From Nitrososphaerota archaeon (GTDB lineage: Archaea > Thermoproteota > Nitrososphaeria > Nitrososphaerales > Nitrosopumilaceae): a DNA stretch of 64,000 nucleotides. The number at the start of each line of letters is the position of its first letter. Positions within the stretch are counted from its first letter, which is position 1. The stretch lies in contig JAGWHF010000003.1 in the NCBI GenBank assembly GCA_028866895.1, positions 141,989 through 205,988 on the forward strand, given 5' to 3'. Of the stretch, positions 32,445 to 41,805 are shown piece after piece. The notes below the pieces were generated by a model. The model did not search any database and was not told the DNA's origin. It saw only the letters and a list, made by a program, of their open reading frames with translations. The position numbers and the translations under genes were made by a program.

Positions 32445-33281
32445 ATGCAGGTGAGAACACCAGCGGTTGCTGGGACGTTCTATCCAAAAAACAAAAAAGA
32501 ATTAAGATCAGCCATAAGAGAGTGTTTTCTTGACAGCTTCGGTCCCGGAAGGCTTTATCCCAACCCTGAAAATGAGAACCCGATAGGCGTGATCTGCCCT
32601 CATGCAGGGTACGAGTATTCTGGATCCGTTGCCGCAAATTCCTTTTACGCCATCTCCTCCCTCAAGCCGGACCTTGTAGTGATAACAGGTCCAAATCATT
32701 GGGGTATAGGATACAATGTTGCCGCCATGAAGGAGGGGGTCTGGGAGACCCCTCTCGGGGAAGTGGAGGTCGACACCGAGGCAGCACTGGAGATTCACGA
32801 ATCGTCCAAGATGATAGAGCTCGATTTTGTCTCACACATGAAGGACCACAGCCTCGAGGTCCAGCTGCCGATGCTGCAGGAGATTTATTCCCACAAGTTC
32901 AAGATCCTCCCGATAATCATAATAGACCAGAGCTACGAATCCGCCAAGGAACTTGGGACAGCCATAGCTAGGATTTCGAAAAGAAAGAAGACGGTGATCA
33001 TAGGCTCGTCCGATTTCACGCACTATGAAGACAACGAATATGCACACAGACAGGACAAGCCGTTGATTGATGCCATACTTGAGATGAATATCGATAGGTT
33101 TTACAAGGTTTTGCAGCAAAACCATGTAAGCGCTTGCGGTTATGGAGCGATAGCATCCACCATGACAGCCTGCAAGGAGTTGGGCGCTACCAAGGCCAGG
33201 CTGGCAAGGTATGCCACCAGCGGGGACGTGACAGGAGATAAGGCATCGGTGGTAGGATATGCGTCGATCATATTCTCATGA
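32445..33281 (+). CDS. MEMO1-family protein
   Basis: 278 residues: VRTPAVAGTFYPKNKKELR, CPHAGYEYSGSVAANSF, GPNHWGIG, SSDFTHYEDNE and ACGYGAIASTM. It is related to extradiol dioxygenases, and the conserved histidines of the family are present (HAGYEYSG, NHWG, DFTHYE). Its biochemical role is unsettled; human MEMO binds copper or iron. It overlaps the mevalonate kinase start by four bases, a conserved neighbourhood in archaea. Confidence 0.92.
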   Translation: MQVRTPAVAGTFYPKNKKELRSAIRECFLDSFGPGRLYPNPENENPIGVICPHAGYEYSGSVAANSFYAISSLKPDLVVITGPNHWGIGYNVAAMKEGVWETPLGEVEVDTEAALEIHESSKMIELDFVSHMKDHSLEVQLPMLQEIYSHKFKILPIIIIDQSYESAKELGTAIARISKRKKTVIIGSSDFTHYEDNEYAHRQDKPLIDAILEMNIDRFYKVLQQNHVSACGYGAIASTMTACKELGATKARLARYATSGDVTGDKASVVGYASIIFS

Positions 33282-34225
33282 CAGCCGTTGCCTCCGCTCC
33301 AGGCAAGGTCATCTTGTTCGGCGAGCATTTCGTACTCTATGGAGTCAAGGCCGTACTCTGCGCAATCGATAGGAGAATTACGGCAAGATCTCATGCCATA
33401 GGCGAGAGATTAATACGCATCAAATCATCGATGGGAAACGCTGAGTTCGTGCCTAGCTCTGCGGACATCATTAATGCCCATCCTATTTTCATGAGACCTT
33501 TCCTGACAATTGCGGAACAGGCCCTGAGGGAGTTTGGGGCAGATGGAGGCATAGAGATGGAGTTCGAATCCGAGATTCCGCCTGGAATGGGTCTTGGTTC
33601 CTCGTCTGCAGCCTGCGTTGCAGCAGCGGCATCAGTAGCAGCCCTATTTCGAAAAAAAACTAAAGATGAGATCCTAGATATGGCGATCAAGTCAGAACGC
33701 ACCATGTTCGAGGACGCCTCGGGAGCCGATTCTGCGGTCTCCACGTTTGGAGGCCTTGTCACATTCAGCAGTGAGGGCAGGGAGAAAATTGACTATGAGG
33801 ACGGTCTCGGCCTCATCATAGCAAATTCAAATCAGGCGCACAGCACAAGAGAGTTAGTCCTCAGAGTGCGGGAATTCAGGAGCAATAACGAGAGACTATT
33901 TGCAGAGATGTGCGACCTCGAGGACAGGCTGGTAGACGAGGCTCTGACCGCATTGCGAAAAAATGATCTTGTTACACTGGGTACACTCATGTCCAAAAAC
34001 CACGAAATGCTCAGGAGAATAAACGTATCAACGGATGTTCTCGACAAACTCGTGGCGGAAGCCTGTAATACATCCTACGGGGCAAAACTAACCGGTGCTG
34101 GCGGAGGAGGGTGTATTATTGCCCTCGTAGACGAGTCAAACACAGCACGCACGCTTGAGACACTCAAGAAAATTAGCGACTGTTTTGTAGCACGAATAGA
34201 CCTCAGAGGGGTCTGCAACGAATAG
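33278..34225 (+). CDS. mvk: Mevalonate kinase
   Basis: 315 residues of the GHMP kinase fold: APGKVILFGEHFVLYG, the glycine-rich ATP loop IPPGMGLGSSSAACVAA, the catalytic Asp region FEDASGADSAVSTFGG and motif 3 KLTGAGGGGCIIAL. It phosphorylates mevalonate in the archaeal isoprenoid pathway. It is coupled to MEMO1 by overlap and followed by isopentenyl phosphate kinase after 71 bases. Confidence 0.95.
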   Translation: MTAVASAPGKVILFGEHFVLYGVKAVLCAIDRRITARSHAIGERLIRIKSSMGNAEFVPSSADIINAHPIFMRPFLTIAEQALREFGADGGIEMEFESEIPPGMGLGSSSAACVAAAASVAALFRKKTKDEILDMAIKSERTMFEDASGADSAVSTFGGLVTFSSEGREKIDYEDGLGLIIANSNQAHSTRELVLRVREFRSNNERLFAEMCDLEDRLVDEALTALRKNDLVTLGTLMSKNHEMLRRINVSTDVLDKLVAEACNTSYGAKLTGAGGGGCIIALVDESNTARTLETLKKISDCFVARIDLRGVCNE

Positions 34226-34296
34226 GGCCCTGCCAGCATCCCGCCGCGAACAAACGTGAGAGGCTTTTTAAAACGGCAATATCACTGATAAAAATC

Positions 34297-35037
34297 ATGA
34301 TTTTGATCAAGCTCGGCGGCTCAATCATTACGGACAAGACCAAGCCCCTCACCGCGAACCTTGCGGCTGTCCGGAAGATCGCCCTACAACTAAGAAGACT
34401 CGAGGATCCATACATGATAGTCCACGGAGGCGGCTCTTTTGGACATTATTGGTCGGTAAGATATGACATGCATACAAAACCAGACAGATACAGCCCAAAA
34501 GGGATTTCGGTGGTAAAGAACTCCATGGTTGACCTCAACAGGCTTGTTCTTCAAACATTGTTCAGATCAAAGGTTCTGCCATACTGCCTTCCCCCAACCG
34601 ATTTTGTCTCTGGGAACAGTCCTATAGCAAGCAAGGTAAAGGAGATTCCAAAAATCGCCCATACAGGCCTAGTCCCAGTGTCCTACGGCGACGTGATGTG
34701 GTTTGGAAAAAACAGGTTCTACATTCTGTCAGGAGACAGGATAATGGGAATGCTGACCAGGATTCTCAGGCCACGCCTTGCCATTTTCGTTACCAACGTA
34801 GACGGTGTCTACTCCGACATCAAAACCAAGAAGATCATCCGAGAGATAGGCAGGGAGAGTCCGACCATAGCTGAGGTCAGGATGGACGTGACGGGCGGCA
34901 TGAGCCGCAAGATAAAAGAGGCCACGGAAATGTCCAAATGCGGTACGGATGTCATTTTTGTGAACGGGAGATTCCCCCAAAGAATTGCTGCTGCTGCAAA
35001 TGGTAAAGAATTTGAGGGGACTATATTTAGAGGATAA
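34297..35037 (+). CDS. ipk: Isopentenyl phosphate kinase
   Basis: 246 residues of the amino-acid-kinase fold: LIKLGGSIITDK, VHGGGSFGHYWS (with the catalytic histidine typical of IPK), LSGDRIMGMLTRIL, FVTNVDGVYSD and DVTGGMSRKIKEA. It makes isopentenyl diphosphate from isopentenyl phosphate, the last kinase step of the archaeal mevalonate route. A TTTTTAAAA at about 34265-34273 lies 27 bases upstream, suggesting its own leaderless promoter. Confidence 0.95.
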   Translation: MILIKLGGSIITDKTKPLTANLAAVRKIALQLRRLEDPYMIVHGGGSFGHYWSVRYDMHTKPDRYSPKGISVVKNSMVDLNRLVLQTLFRSKVLPYCLPPTDFVSGNSPIASKVKEIPKIAHTGLVPVSYGDVMWFGKNRFYILSGDRIMGMLTRILRPRLAIFVTNVDGVYSDIKTKKIIREIGRESPTIAEVRMDVTGGMSRKIKEATEMSKCGTDVIFVNGRFPQRIAAAANGKEFEGTIFRG

Positions 35038-35043
35038 TCAGAC

Positions 35044-35688
35044 ATGGAATATCTCATTCTGGTAGACGGCGATGACAATCCGGTGGGCACGGAGGAAAAG
35101 GTAACGTGCCACCTTCCCCAAGGCAAACTGCACAGGGCCTTTACAATCCTGCTCTTTGACAGGAATGGAAGACTCCTGCTTACCAGGAGAAGCATGAGCA
35201 AGATGCTCTGGCCCGGCGACTGGGATGGGACTGTTGCAAGCCACCCCAGAAAGTCTGAGACCTACGTCTCTTCAGCCGAGAGAAGGCTTCCCGAGGAACT
35301 CGGGATAAGATGCAGGCTGGATTACCTGTACAAGTTTGAATACCATGTACCGTATAAGAACGTAGGTTCGGAAAACGAGATCTGCGGCACCCTTATAGGA
35401 ATAGTGGAAGATCCCGGCAAGATAAAGCTGGTAGAAGATGAGATCTCTGAAATCAGATGGGCGTCATTTGAGGAGCTAATATCCGAGATTGAAAAGTCAC
35501 CCGGCAACTTCTGCCCTTGGATGCTGGTAGCGTTGTACTTCCTTTCCGAGTCAAAGGACGGGGTATCCGAAGACAACAAGAAGATCCTAAGGATGTGGAA
35601 CAGGGACGGGTTGAAGGACAGGCTCCAATCTCCACTGAAATGCCATTTTCCGGATAACAAGTGGGAGTTGAAGGTGGAACGCAGTTAG
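35044..35688 (+). CDS. IDI-like Nudix protein (type I isopentenyl-diphosphate isomerase family) lacking the catalytic cysteine
   Basis: 214 residues of the type I IDI layout: LHRAFTILLFDRNGRLLLTRRS, SKMLWPGDWDGTVASHP, the Nudix-like helix SSAERRLPEELGI, ENEICGTLIGI (metal-binding Glu pair) and ISEIRWASFEEL. Type I IDI needs a cysteine in the sequence (C)C-S/G-HP; here the position reads VASHP, so it is alanine. The gene lies between isopentenyl phosphate kinase and the prenyl synthase, where an isomerase is expected. Either this lineage uses another acid/base or the protein has a different job. Confidence 0.8.
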   Translation: MEYLILVDGDDNPVGTEEKVTCHLPQGKLHRAFTILLFDRNGRLLLTRRSMSKMLWPGDWDGTVASHPRKSETYVSSAERRLPEELGIRCRLDYLYKFEYHVPYKNVGSENEICGTLIGIVEDPGKIKLVEDEISEIRWASFEELISEIEKSPGNFCPWMLVALYFLSESKDGVSEDNKKILRMWNRDGLKDRLQSPLKCHFPDNKWELKVERS

Positions 35689-36659
35689 CAAAGATAGCAA
35701 GCGATACAAGGAAGATTGATGACTTCCTCCTGTCAAGGTTGAACGGCGAACCGGCCAACCTCTACAAGGCCGCAAGCTACCTCATAGAACACGGCGGAAA
35801 GCGCCTTAGGCCCTACTTGGTTTTGAAGAGTTGCCAGATCGTCGGTGGCCTACCAAGACAGGCCGTACCGGCGGCCTCGGCAATCGAGATGATCCACAAT
35901 TTCACGCTCGTACACGATGACATAATGGATAACGACGAGCTGAGGCATGGCGTGCCCACAGTACACACAAAATTTGGGATCCCCGTCGGGATACTTGCAG
36001 GTGATCTCTTGTTTTCAAAGGCCTTTGAGATCATATCAAGTTCAAGCCAGATTCCAAATGAGGTGGGCCTATCTCTCGTATCTGTACTTTCAAGATCCTG
36101 CAGCGACGTTTGCGAGGGCCAAGTTCTCGACATCAGCATGGCACAGTCAAGGTCGGTTCCAACAGAGTCCCAGTATATCAAGATGGTCGAAAAAAAGACA
36201 TCCTCCCTCTTCGTTGCTTCCTGTGCAATGGGCGCGATCTCTGCCAATACCACAAAAACGGACGTCGCAAAGCTCTCAACCTACGGAAGGAACCTCGGAA
36301 TCGCCTTCCAGATAGTGGATGATTTGATAGGCGTAGTGGGAGATCCCAAGGTAACAAAAAAGCCCGTTGGAAATGACATAAGGGAGGGCAAGAAGTCACT
36401 GCCAATCCTGCTTGCAATAAAGACGGCAAAGGGAAAAGAAAAACAGGGAATCCTCAGGGCCTTTGGCAATTCCTCGGCCTCGAGGAGGGAGGTAGAAGAT
36501 GCCGTGGATGTGATCGCCAATCTAGGCATCGAGAAGACCGTAAGAAAAAAGGCCGCGCATCATCTCGAGACTGCAAAAAGGTCAATATCCTGCTACGACA
36601 ACCCAGCAAGAGAGGACCTTGTCTCCCTGCTTGATTTTGTGGTGGAGAGGAGCCTATAA
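35661..36659 (+). CDS. Geranylgeranyl-diphosphate-type prenyl synthase
   Basis: 332 residues from GTG 35661, overlapping the IDI-like gene by 28 bases. It has GGKRLRPYLV, the first aspartate-rich motif (HDDIMDNDELRHG), GQVLDISM, and the second motif (QIVDDLIGVVGD). The residues before the first motif (IHNFTLV) are of the size expected for a C20 product, but chain length is not certain. It builds the isoprenoid chains of archaeal ether lipids. Confidence 0.93.
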   Translation: MGVEGGTQLAKIASDTRKIDDFLLSRLNGEPANLYKAASYLIEHGGKRLRPYLVLKSCQIVGGLPRQAVPAASAIEMIHNFTLVHDDIMDNDELRHGVPTVHTKFGIPVGILAGDLLFSKAFEIISSSSQIPNEVGLSLVSVLSRSCSDVCEGQVLDISMAQSRSVPTESQYIKMVEKKTSSLFVASCAMGAISANTTKTDVAKLSTYGRNLGIAFQIVDDLIGVVGDPKVTKKPVGNDIREGKKSLPILLAIKTAKGKEKQGILRAFGNSSASRREVEDAVDVIANLGIEKTVRKKAAHHLETAKRSISCYDNPAREDLVSLLDFVVERSL

Positions 36660-38366
36660 TTGGATGAGGATGTAAGAAAGACAGTACGCGGTATAGCCCT
36701 CTTGAACGCGTCAGAGCACGACGGAAGGACAAGAAACGACGCGGTGATCTCAAAAGTAATAGGCGCCATGCCCGAACTCAGGGCGCGCATAAAGGAGATA
36801 ATTCCGCTGATTTCAGAGGTGGTAGGTGATGTGAATGCCATTCCTCTTGACAAGCAAAAGTCCGAGCTAGAGTCGTCCTTTCCAGAGCTCTTGACGGCAA
36901 AACCAAGGCAGGACAGGAAGGGACTTCCAATGTTGGAGGGTGCGGAGCATGGGAAGGTTGTCACGCGTTTTCCCCCGGAGCCGAACGGGTATCCGCACAT
37001 CGGACATGCAAAGGCCGCAATAATAGACGAGGAATATGCCAGAATGTACGGCGGAAGGCTCATCTTCAGATTCGACGATACCAACCCGGAAAATGAGAGG
37101 CTCGAATATTATGCAGCAATAAAGGTAGGGCTTGACTGGCTGGGTGTAAGATACGACGCGGTAAAGAATACTTCCGATGATATGGAACTCATCTACAAGA
37201 AGGCGGAGGAACTCATACTGGCAGGACATGCATACGTCTGTACCTGTTCGAAGGAATCAATCAGCAAGAACAGGCGGGAGATGATCGAATGTAAGTGCCG
37301 CGCAGGGGATCTTGATCAAAATACAAAGAGGTGGCACAAAATGTTCGAGAAATTCAAGCCGGGCGAGGCCATCGTAAGGTACCGCGGAGATATGCATTCC
37401 GATAACACAGTAATGAGGGATCCTACACTTATGAGAATAATCGACGAGCAGCATCCCCTCCACAAGGACAGGTATCGCGTGTGGCCCAATTATGATTTTG
37501 CCGTAGCCATAGAGGACAGCATGGACGGCGTCACGCATGCGTTTAGGACAAAGGAATACGAGCTTAGAAACGAGATCTATTACGAGATACTCGACAAACT
37601 GGGCATGAGAAAACCCAGAGTCCTCGAGTTTTCAAGGCTCGAGTTCGAAGGAATGCCGGTTTCAAAGAGAGTCCTAAAGCCCCTTGTCCAAGAGGGCAGG
37701 GTTTCAGGCTACGACGATCCTCGGCTGCCCACGCTTGAAGCCCTGAAGAGAAGGGGAATAGTGCCTGAGGCGATAAGGAAGTTCGTGCTCTCGCTGAGCT
37801 TTACAAAATCTGACACACTGGCGCCTTTTGAAAAACTGGAATCGTTCAACAGGAAGATAATCGATTCCACATCACCGCGCCTGTTCATTTCAGTCGAACC
37901 CGCAAAACTCATAGTGAAAAACAACACAATGAAAGAGGTCGAGGTCCAGAACCACCCCCAGACGGATTTGGGAAGCAGGAGGATCCAGCTTGACGGGTCT
38001 TTCTACATTTCGGGCATGGATGCAAGATCCCTCAATGAGGGGGATGAGGTGAGACTCCTTGAGTTATACAATGTGAGAATTACAAAAAAAGGCACACCCA
38101 TGGAAGCAGAGATCACGGGCATGGATTTCAAATCTGAAATTCCCAAGATTCAGTGGGTTCCTGCTCAAAATGCCGTCAAAATTGAAGTCCTTGTTCCAAA
38201 AATTCTTTTTGTTGGCGACCAATTCAATGAAAATAGCCTCGAAGTCCAAGAAGCCTTCACAGAACCGCACTACTTAGAGTTAAATGTGGGCACCGAAATC
38301 CAGTTTATAAGATACGGCTATTGCAGGAAGGATTCTGCAAGTCAGGCGATATACACGCACAAGTGA
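36660..38366 (+). CDS. gltX: Glutamate-tRNA ligase (archaeal GluRS)
   Basis: 568 residues from TTG 36660, directly after the preceding stop. It is a class I synthetase: HIGH motif as PNGYPHIGHAKAA, and KMSKS-type motif as GMPVSKRVL. The GlnRS-like beta-barrel anticodon domain of archaeal GluRS follows (LGSRRIQLDGSFYIS...DEVRLLELYNVRI). It charges tRNA-Glu, and in archaea also tRNA-Gln for the amidotransferase route. It is the last gene of the isoprenoid/translation run before the FAH gene (5-base gap). Confidence 0.95.
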   Translation: MDEDVRKTVRGIALLNASEHDGRTRNDAVISKVIGAMPELRARIKEIIPLISEVVGDVNAIPLDKQKSELESSFPELLTAKPRQDRKGLPMLEGAEHGKVVTRFPPEPNGYPHIGHAKAAIIDEEYARMYGGRLIFRFDDTNPENERLEYYAAIKVGLDWLGVRYDAVKNTSDDMELIYKKAEELILAGHAYVCTCSKESISKNRREMIECKCRAGDLDQNTKRWHKMFEKFKPGEAIVRYRGDMHSDNTVMRDPTLMRIIDEQHPLHKDRYRVWPNYDFAVAIEDSMDGVTHAFRTKEYELRNEIYYEILDKLGMRKPRVLEFSRLEFEGMPVSKRVLKPLVQEGRVSGYDDPRLPTLEALKRRGIVPEAIRKFVLSLSFTKSDTLAPFEKLESFNRKIIDSTSPRLFISVEPAKLIVKNNTMKEVEVQNHPQTDLGSRRIQLDGSFYISGMDARSLNEGDEVRLLELYNVRITKKGTPMEAEITGMDFKSEIPKIQWVPAQNAVKIEVLVPKILFVGDQFNENSLEVQEAFTEPHYLELNVGTEIQFIRYGYCRKDSASQAIYTHK

Positions 38367-38371
38367 ATAAA

Positions 38372-39232
38372 ATGAAGATTGCAAGGCTGCTGAAAGAAAA
38401 TATGGAAACATATGGATTTGTCAACGGAGACAAGATCCTCACCAAGGAAAGCATGACTGCTCAGACTGGGATTCCCATCCCACAGAGCATCAAGGATTTC
38501 CTGTTTGACGGCTGGTACGACGAAATAAAAAAGACTGCCCCGCAGATGAAATATGACGCAGACCTGCATGATTTCAAGTTCCTTCCGCCGATTCCCAACC
38601 CCTCGAAGATAATCTGCCTTGCATTCAACTACAAGGACCATGCAAAAGAGCAGAACCTCATTCCTCCCGATGAACCGGCAATCATAATTAAACCCAGGTC
38701 AACCCTTAACGGAGCAACATCAGACATCATTTGCCCCTCATTCGTATCGAAACTCGACTACGAGATAGAGCTTGCGCTGGTAATAGGAAAGGACTGCAAG
38801 AACGTCTCAGAAGAGGATGCAAAGAAGGCAATATTCGGATATATGATACTAAACGACGCATCCGCACGGGACATACAGGCAAAGGACAAGCAGTTCACGC
38901 GCGCAAAGGGGTTTGATACGTTTGCTCCATGCGGCCCATGGATAACGAGCTCCGACGAGATCCCGGATCCCCAGAATCTCAAGATGATGACAAAAGTGAA
39001 CGGCACCATAAGGCAGAACTCCTCAACTTCAAACATGCACCTTAAGGTAAATTCAGTGGTATCCATCCTGAGCAGGGTCATGACCCTCGAGAAGGGCGAC
39101 ATAATATCTACAGGGACCCCTGCAGGCGTCATGTTAAACAAGCCTGATGCGGTATTTCTCAAGCATGGCGACAGGATAGAGATGGAGATCGAACGGCTGG
39201 GAAAGCTGGAAAACATGGTCAGGTTCGTTTAA
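38372..39232 (+). CDS. Fumarylacetoacetate hydrolase family protein
   Basis: 286 residues from ATG 38372 (MKIARLLKENM). The FAH catalytic domain shows ICLAFNYKDHAKEQN, IIIKPRSTLNG, YEIELALVIGKD, YMILNDASARDIQ, GFDTFAPCGPWI and DIISTGTPAGV; the metal-binding acidic residues (E-x-E in DYEIELAL, Asp in NDASARD) are there. Family members hydrolyse or decarboxylate beta-keto acids such as oxaloacetate or acylpyruvates; the substrate is unknown here. It may be co-transcribed with gltX. Confidence 0.9.
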   Translation: MKIARLLKENMETYGFVNGDKILTKESMTAQTGIPIPQSIKDFLFDGWYDEIKKTAPQMKYDADLHDFKFLPPIPNPSKIICLAFNYKDHAKEQNLIPPDEPAIIIKPRSTLNGATSDIICPSFVSKLDYEIELALVIGKDCKNVSEEDAKKAIFGYMILNDASARDIQAKDKQFTRAKGFDTFAPCGPWITSSDEIPDPQNLKMMTKVNGTIRQNSSTSNMHLKVNSVVSILSRVMTLEKGDIISTGTPAGVMLNKPDAVFLKHGDRIEMEIERLGKLENMVRFV

Positions 39233-39289
39233 AACCGTCCCATTTAGCCAGACCATCATTAAAATTAGAGCTGCACTCCAGTTGAGCCA

Positions 39290-39598
39290 ATGGGCAAGAT
39301 TATTGTCGGCAAGATATCAGAGATTACCCCCGGCAAGATGCAAAAGGTAAGAGCTGACGGGAAGGAAGTCCTGGTGGCCAACATAGGTGGCAACTTTTAT
39401 GCTGTCAACGACACATGTACGCATGCAGGTGCTAGCCTTTCCGAGGGTACGTTGGACGATTGCACCATCACCTGCGGATGGCATGGAGCCAAATTTGATT
39501 GCAAGACGGGAAAGCTTTCCGCCTTCCCGGCAAAGATAAAGGACCTCCAGCCATACAAGGTCGTAGTGGAATCAGACAACATCTTTCTGGAAGTCTGA
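39290..39598 (+). CDS. Rieske [2Fe-2S] ferredoxin-like protein
   Basis: 102 residues. The two cluster motifs are CTHAGA near residue 43 and CGWHGAKFD near residue 62, each with Cys and His ligands. The size fits soluble Rieske-type ferredoxins (NirD/BphF-like), an electron carrier. A TATA-like ATTAAAATTA about 26 bases upstream of ATG 39290 suggests a leaderless single-gene transcript. The redox partner is unknown. Confidence 0.92.
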   Translation: MGKIIVGKISEITPGKMQKVRADGKEVLVANIGGNFYAVNDTCTHAGASLSEGTLDDCTITCGWHGAKFDCKTGKLSAFPAKIKDLQPYKVVVESDNIFLEV

Positions 39599-39642
39599 TG
39601 CAAACTTTATAAAATAAGTATAGTTAGTTAGCGTGATCCCTT

Positions 39643-39915
39643 ATGGCTGAAAAAAAGAACGAAAATACCCAGACTCTCAACATGGCGGTGGCAACCCTTG
39701 AGGAGATCGCCGCAAATCCGTCGACCCCGAAGAACATCAAGAAAAGCCTCTCCGACCTGGTGGTCGAGCTCAAAAAACCGGAGTATTCAGTCTCCGTGAG
39801 GGCCGCAAACGCCATCAGCGCCCTTGACGAGATAACGCAGGATCCAAACATGCCGTCATATGTCAGAGTAACGTTGTGGCAGGCCGTATCCACCCTAGAA
39901 CGCATAAGGGAATAA
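39643..39915 (+). CDS. UPF0147 family protein
   Basis: 90 residues, all helical: TLEEIAANPSTPKNIKKSLSD, SVSVRAANAISALDEITQDPNMP and WQAVSTLERIRE. This matches the short archaeal UPF0147 family of unknown function, with its NPxxPxxIK and DPNMPxxxR phrases. A clear TATA box (CTTTATAAAAT, about 39606-39616) lies upstream. Confidence 0.88.
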   Translation: MAEKKNENTQTLNMAVATLEEIAANPSTPKNIKKSLSDLVVELKKPEYSVSVRAANAISALDEITQDPNMPSYVRVTLWQAVSTLERIRE

Positions 39916-39940
39916 ATTTAGCAAAAGCCAAGATACATCA

Positions 39941-40714
39941 GTGAAGATAGAGGAGTACCTAAAGACACTACCAGAGTCAATAATGACGGGCGAGGACGTG
40001 GACCTGCACGACGACACCGTCAGGCAGATCCTCGAGTTTGCTTCTGTCGGCAAGGACGACACCTTCTACCATCTGGGATGCGGGAATGGCCACAGCCTCC
40101 AGATTGCCCTCTCCGAGTTCGGCGTCAAAAAGGCAGTCGGAGTAGACTACAACGAGGAAAGGGCTGCATCCGCAATGAGAATAATCGGAGAAAAACGGGC
40201 GTCAGACTGCACCATAAGATGCGAGAACATCCTTGATTCAGACCTTTCGGATGCAACGGTGGTTCTCTTCTGGTTTTCCGACTACTCCATATTGGAAAAA
40301 ATGATTGAAAGGTTTTCAGTCCTCAAAAAAGGGTGCAGGATCGTAACGCTGTGGGGACCCCTGCCCGGCACCCTTCCCGACAGAGTGGAGTTTCCATACG
40401 TTTTGAATACCGTCCCCTTCAGGAAGGCACCTAGCTTGAGGGAGCAGGCCATGGCAGTCTTCGGGACAGATTGCATAGACTTTGTTACAGCGTGGGAGTT
40501 CGCGGAAAGGTACTCAAAGGCAGTGGCATCAAAGGATGCCGACCACGACAGGTTCCTGACAATACTTCAGACCCTCACCATATGGATAAACGCAAAGAAC
40601 CTCGGCATAGCCTGCGGTGACGAGATACCCATGCCCATCAGAAACTATCTTGGGATACTAAAGACATACTTCAACATAGAGATGGAGCACCTTCTTGACC
40701 AAAATTCCCCCTAG
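39941..40714 (+). CDS. Class I SAM-dependent methyltransferase
   Basis: 257 residues from GTG 39941. Motif I is FYHLGCGNGHSLQIA, followed by AVGVDYNEERAA (acidic end of beta 2), and a later VVLFWFSDYSI in the beta 4 region. The N-terminal part (MTGEDVDLHDDTVRQILEFA) resembles DOT1-like or lysine-type methyltransferase caps common in archaea. The substrate is unknown. It lies 26 bases after the UPF0147 gene. Confidence 0.85.
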   Translation: MKIEEYLKTLPESIMTGEDVDLHDDTVRQILEFASVGKDDTFYHLGCGNGHSLQIALSEFGVKKAVGVDYNEERAASAMRIIGEKRASDCTIRCENILDSDLSDATVVLFWFSDYSILEKMIERFSVLKKGCRIVTLWGPLPGTLPDRVEFPYVLNTVPFRKAPSLREQAMAVFGTDCIDFVTAWEFAERYSKAVASKDADHDRFLTILQTLTIWINAKNLGIACGDEIPMPIRNYLGILKTYFNIEMEHLLDQNSP

Positions 40715-40751
40715 AGTCATCTTTTTATCTGTAAAATGAAATAGTAATGCC

Positions 40752-41099
40752 GTGCAAGAAAGGATAAACATCAACGTGTCAGCCACAGATTACGAGGCAA
40801 CAAGCAAGGCGATCATAACAACCCTGAGCAGGCTTGAACAAATGGTGCATGGTGAAAACGACTTCATAGTGACGGACTCGGAATTTTCCTTTGGATGGCA
40901 TTTCTACGTGGTATGCGTAAACATGTCCCTCATAAGGAAGCTGTCGGACCAGATGGGCCCCGATTTTGAGCGGATAAAAGGCAAGACTCTCGAACACAAA
41001 TTTCTGAACTGGCTAGACAAGAAGGTGCCAAGGGACAACTTCAACTTGAAGCTTGCCATAAAGGAAGAGATGGAATCAAGCAAGTTTGGAATCTTCTAA
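40752..41099 (+). CDS. Conserved-looking hypothetical protein (115 aa)
   Basis: From GTG 40752; a TATA-like CTTTTTATCT lies about 27 bases upstream. It is an alpha/beta protein: INVSATDYEATSKAIITTLSRLEQM, a central FSFGWHFYVVCVNMSLIRKL, and a C-terminal FNLKLAIKEEMESSKFGIF. I recognise no family. Composition and codon use match the core genes beside it. Confidence 0.6.
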   Translation: MQERININVSATDYEATSKAIITTLSRLEQMVHGENDFIVTDSEFSFGWHFYVVCVNMSLIRKLSDQMGPDFERIKGKTLEHKFLNWLDKKVPRDNFNLKLAIKEEMESSKFGIF

Positions 41100-41221
41100 T
41101 GCCTTCCATAAGCCCCTGCCCTTCACGGTTGGACGAACGTATCTGGATGGTTAGAGCCAATCATCCCCCCACGAGTCCCAATCAAGCAGGTATTTATTTT
41201 CAACAGGTATTGTAAGTCAGA

Positions 41222-41608
41222 TTGGTGCGTAAAACCCTAACCATCGTGGTCGGTGCAGGCTTGGGTGCGGCCATTGTGGCAGCAGTCTACTTTCTGTTCT
41301 TTGCCAATGTTCCCGAGTACGCCCTGTCGGTAAGCCCGATAATCTCCGAGGGACAGTTTGGCACCTACACTCACGTGGTAATAAAAAATACTGGAAGGCG
41401 TCCCGTAACCAACCTTGTGGTCGATTACGGGAATAACACGAAACCCGACGTAATCCCAGTCCTAAATCCCGGTGACAGGATACTACTCTCCCCGCCCGTA
41501 GGAAGCAACCTCTCCGAGGTTAGGGTTACAACAGCTGAGGGCATCGACATTGTTAAACAGTACATCAGACCGCCGGGTGGCCCTCTAGTTGGAATAAGAG
41601 GCTTCTGA
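41222..41608 (+). CDS. Membrane-anchored extracytoplasmic protein (128 aa)
   Basis: From TTG 41222. A TATATTT-like box (TATTTATTTT, 41191-41200) is centred 26 bases upstream, which supports this unusual start and a leaderless mRNA. There is an N-terminal helix (LTIVVGAGLGAAIVAAVYFLFF), then an Ig/CARDB-like beta domain (THVVIKNTGRRPVTNLVVDYG...NPGDRILLSPP). It is exposed outside the membrane; function unknown. Confidence 0.6.
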   Translation: MVRKTLTIVVGAGLGAAIVAAVYFLFFANVPEYALSVSPIISEGQFGTYTHVVIKNTGRRPVTNLVVDYGNNTKPDVIPVLNPGDRILLSPPVGSNLSEVRVTTAEGIDIVKQYIRPPGGPLVGIRGF

Positions 41609-41805
41609 ATGGGCCAGGTTCCTTCCCGGACAAGGTGCAGAGTGCGGCCTTTCAGATTCCGGATCAAAAACAGATCATCATTACTGTTCAAAATAATCTC
41701 GTACAGGATCAATCAAGGGGTTTTCCAGGTGCTTTTCATGGATAAGAATGGCGCATGCAGATCAGGTGGATAAACGCATTATTTTCTACCTGTACGTCCC
41801 CGTGA

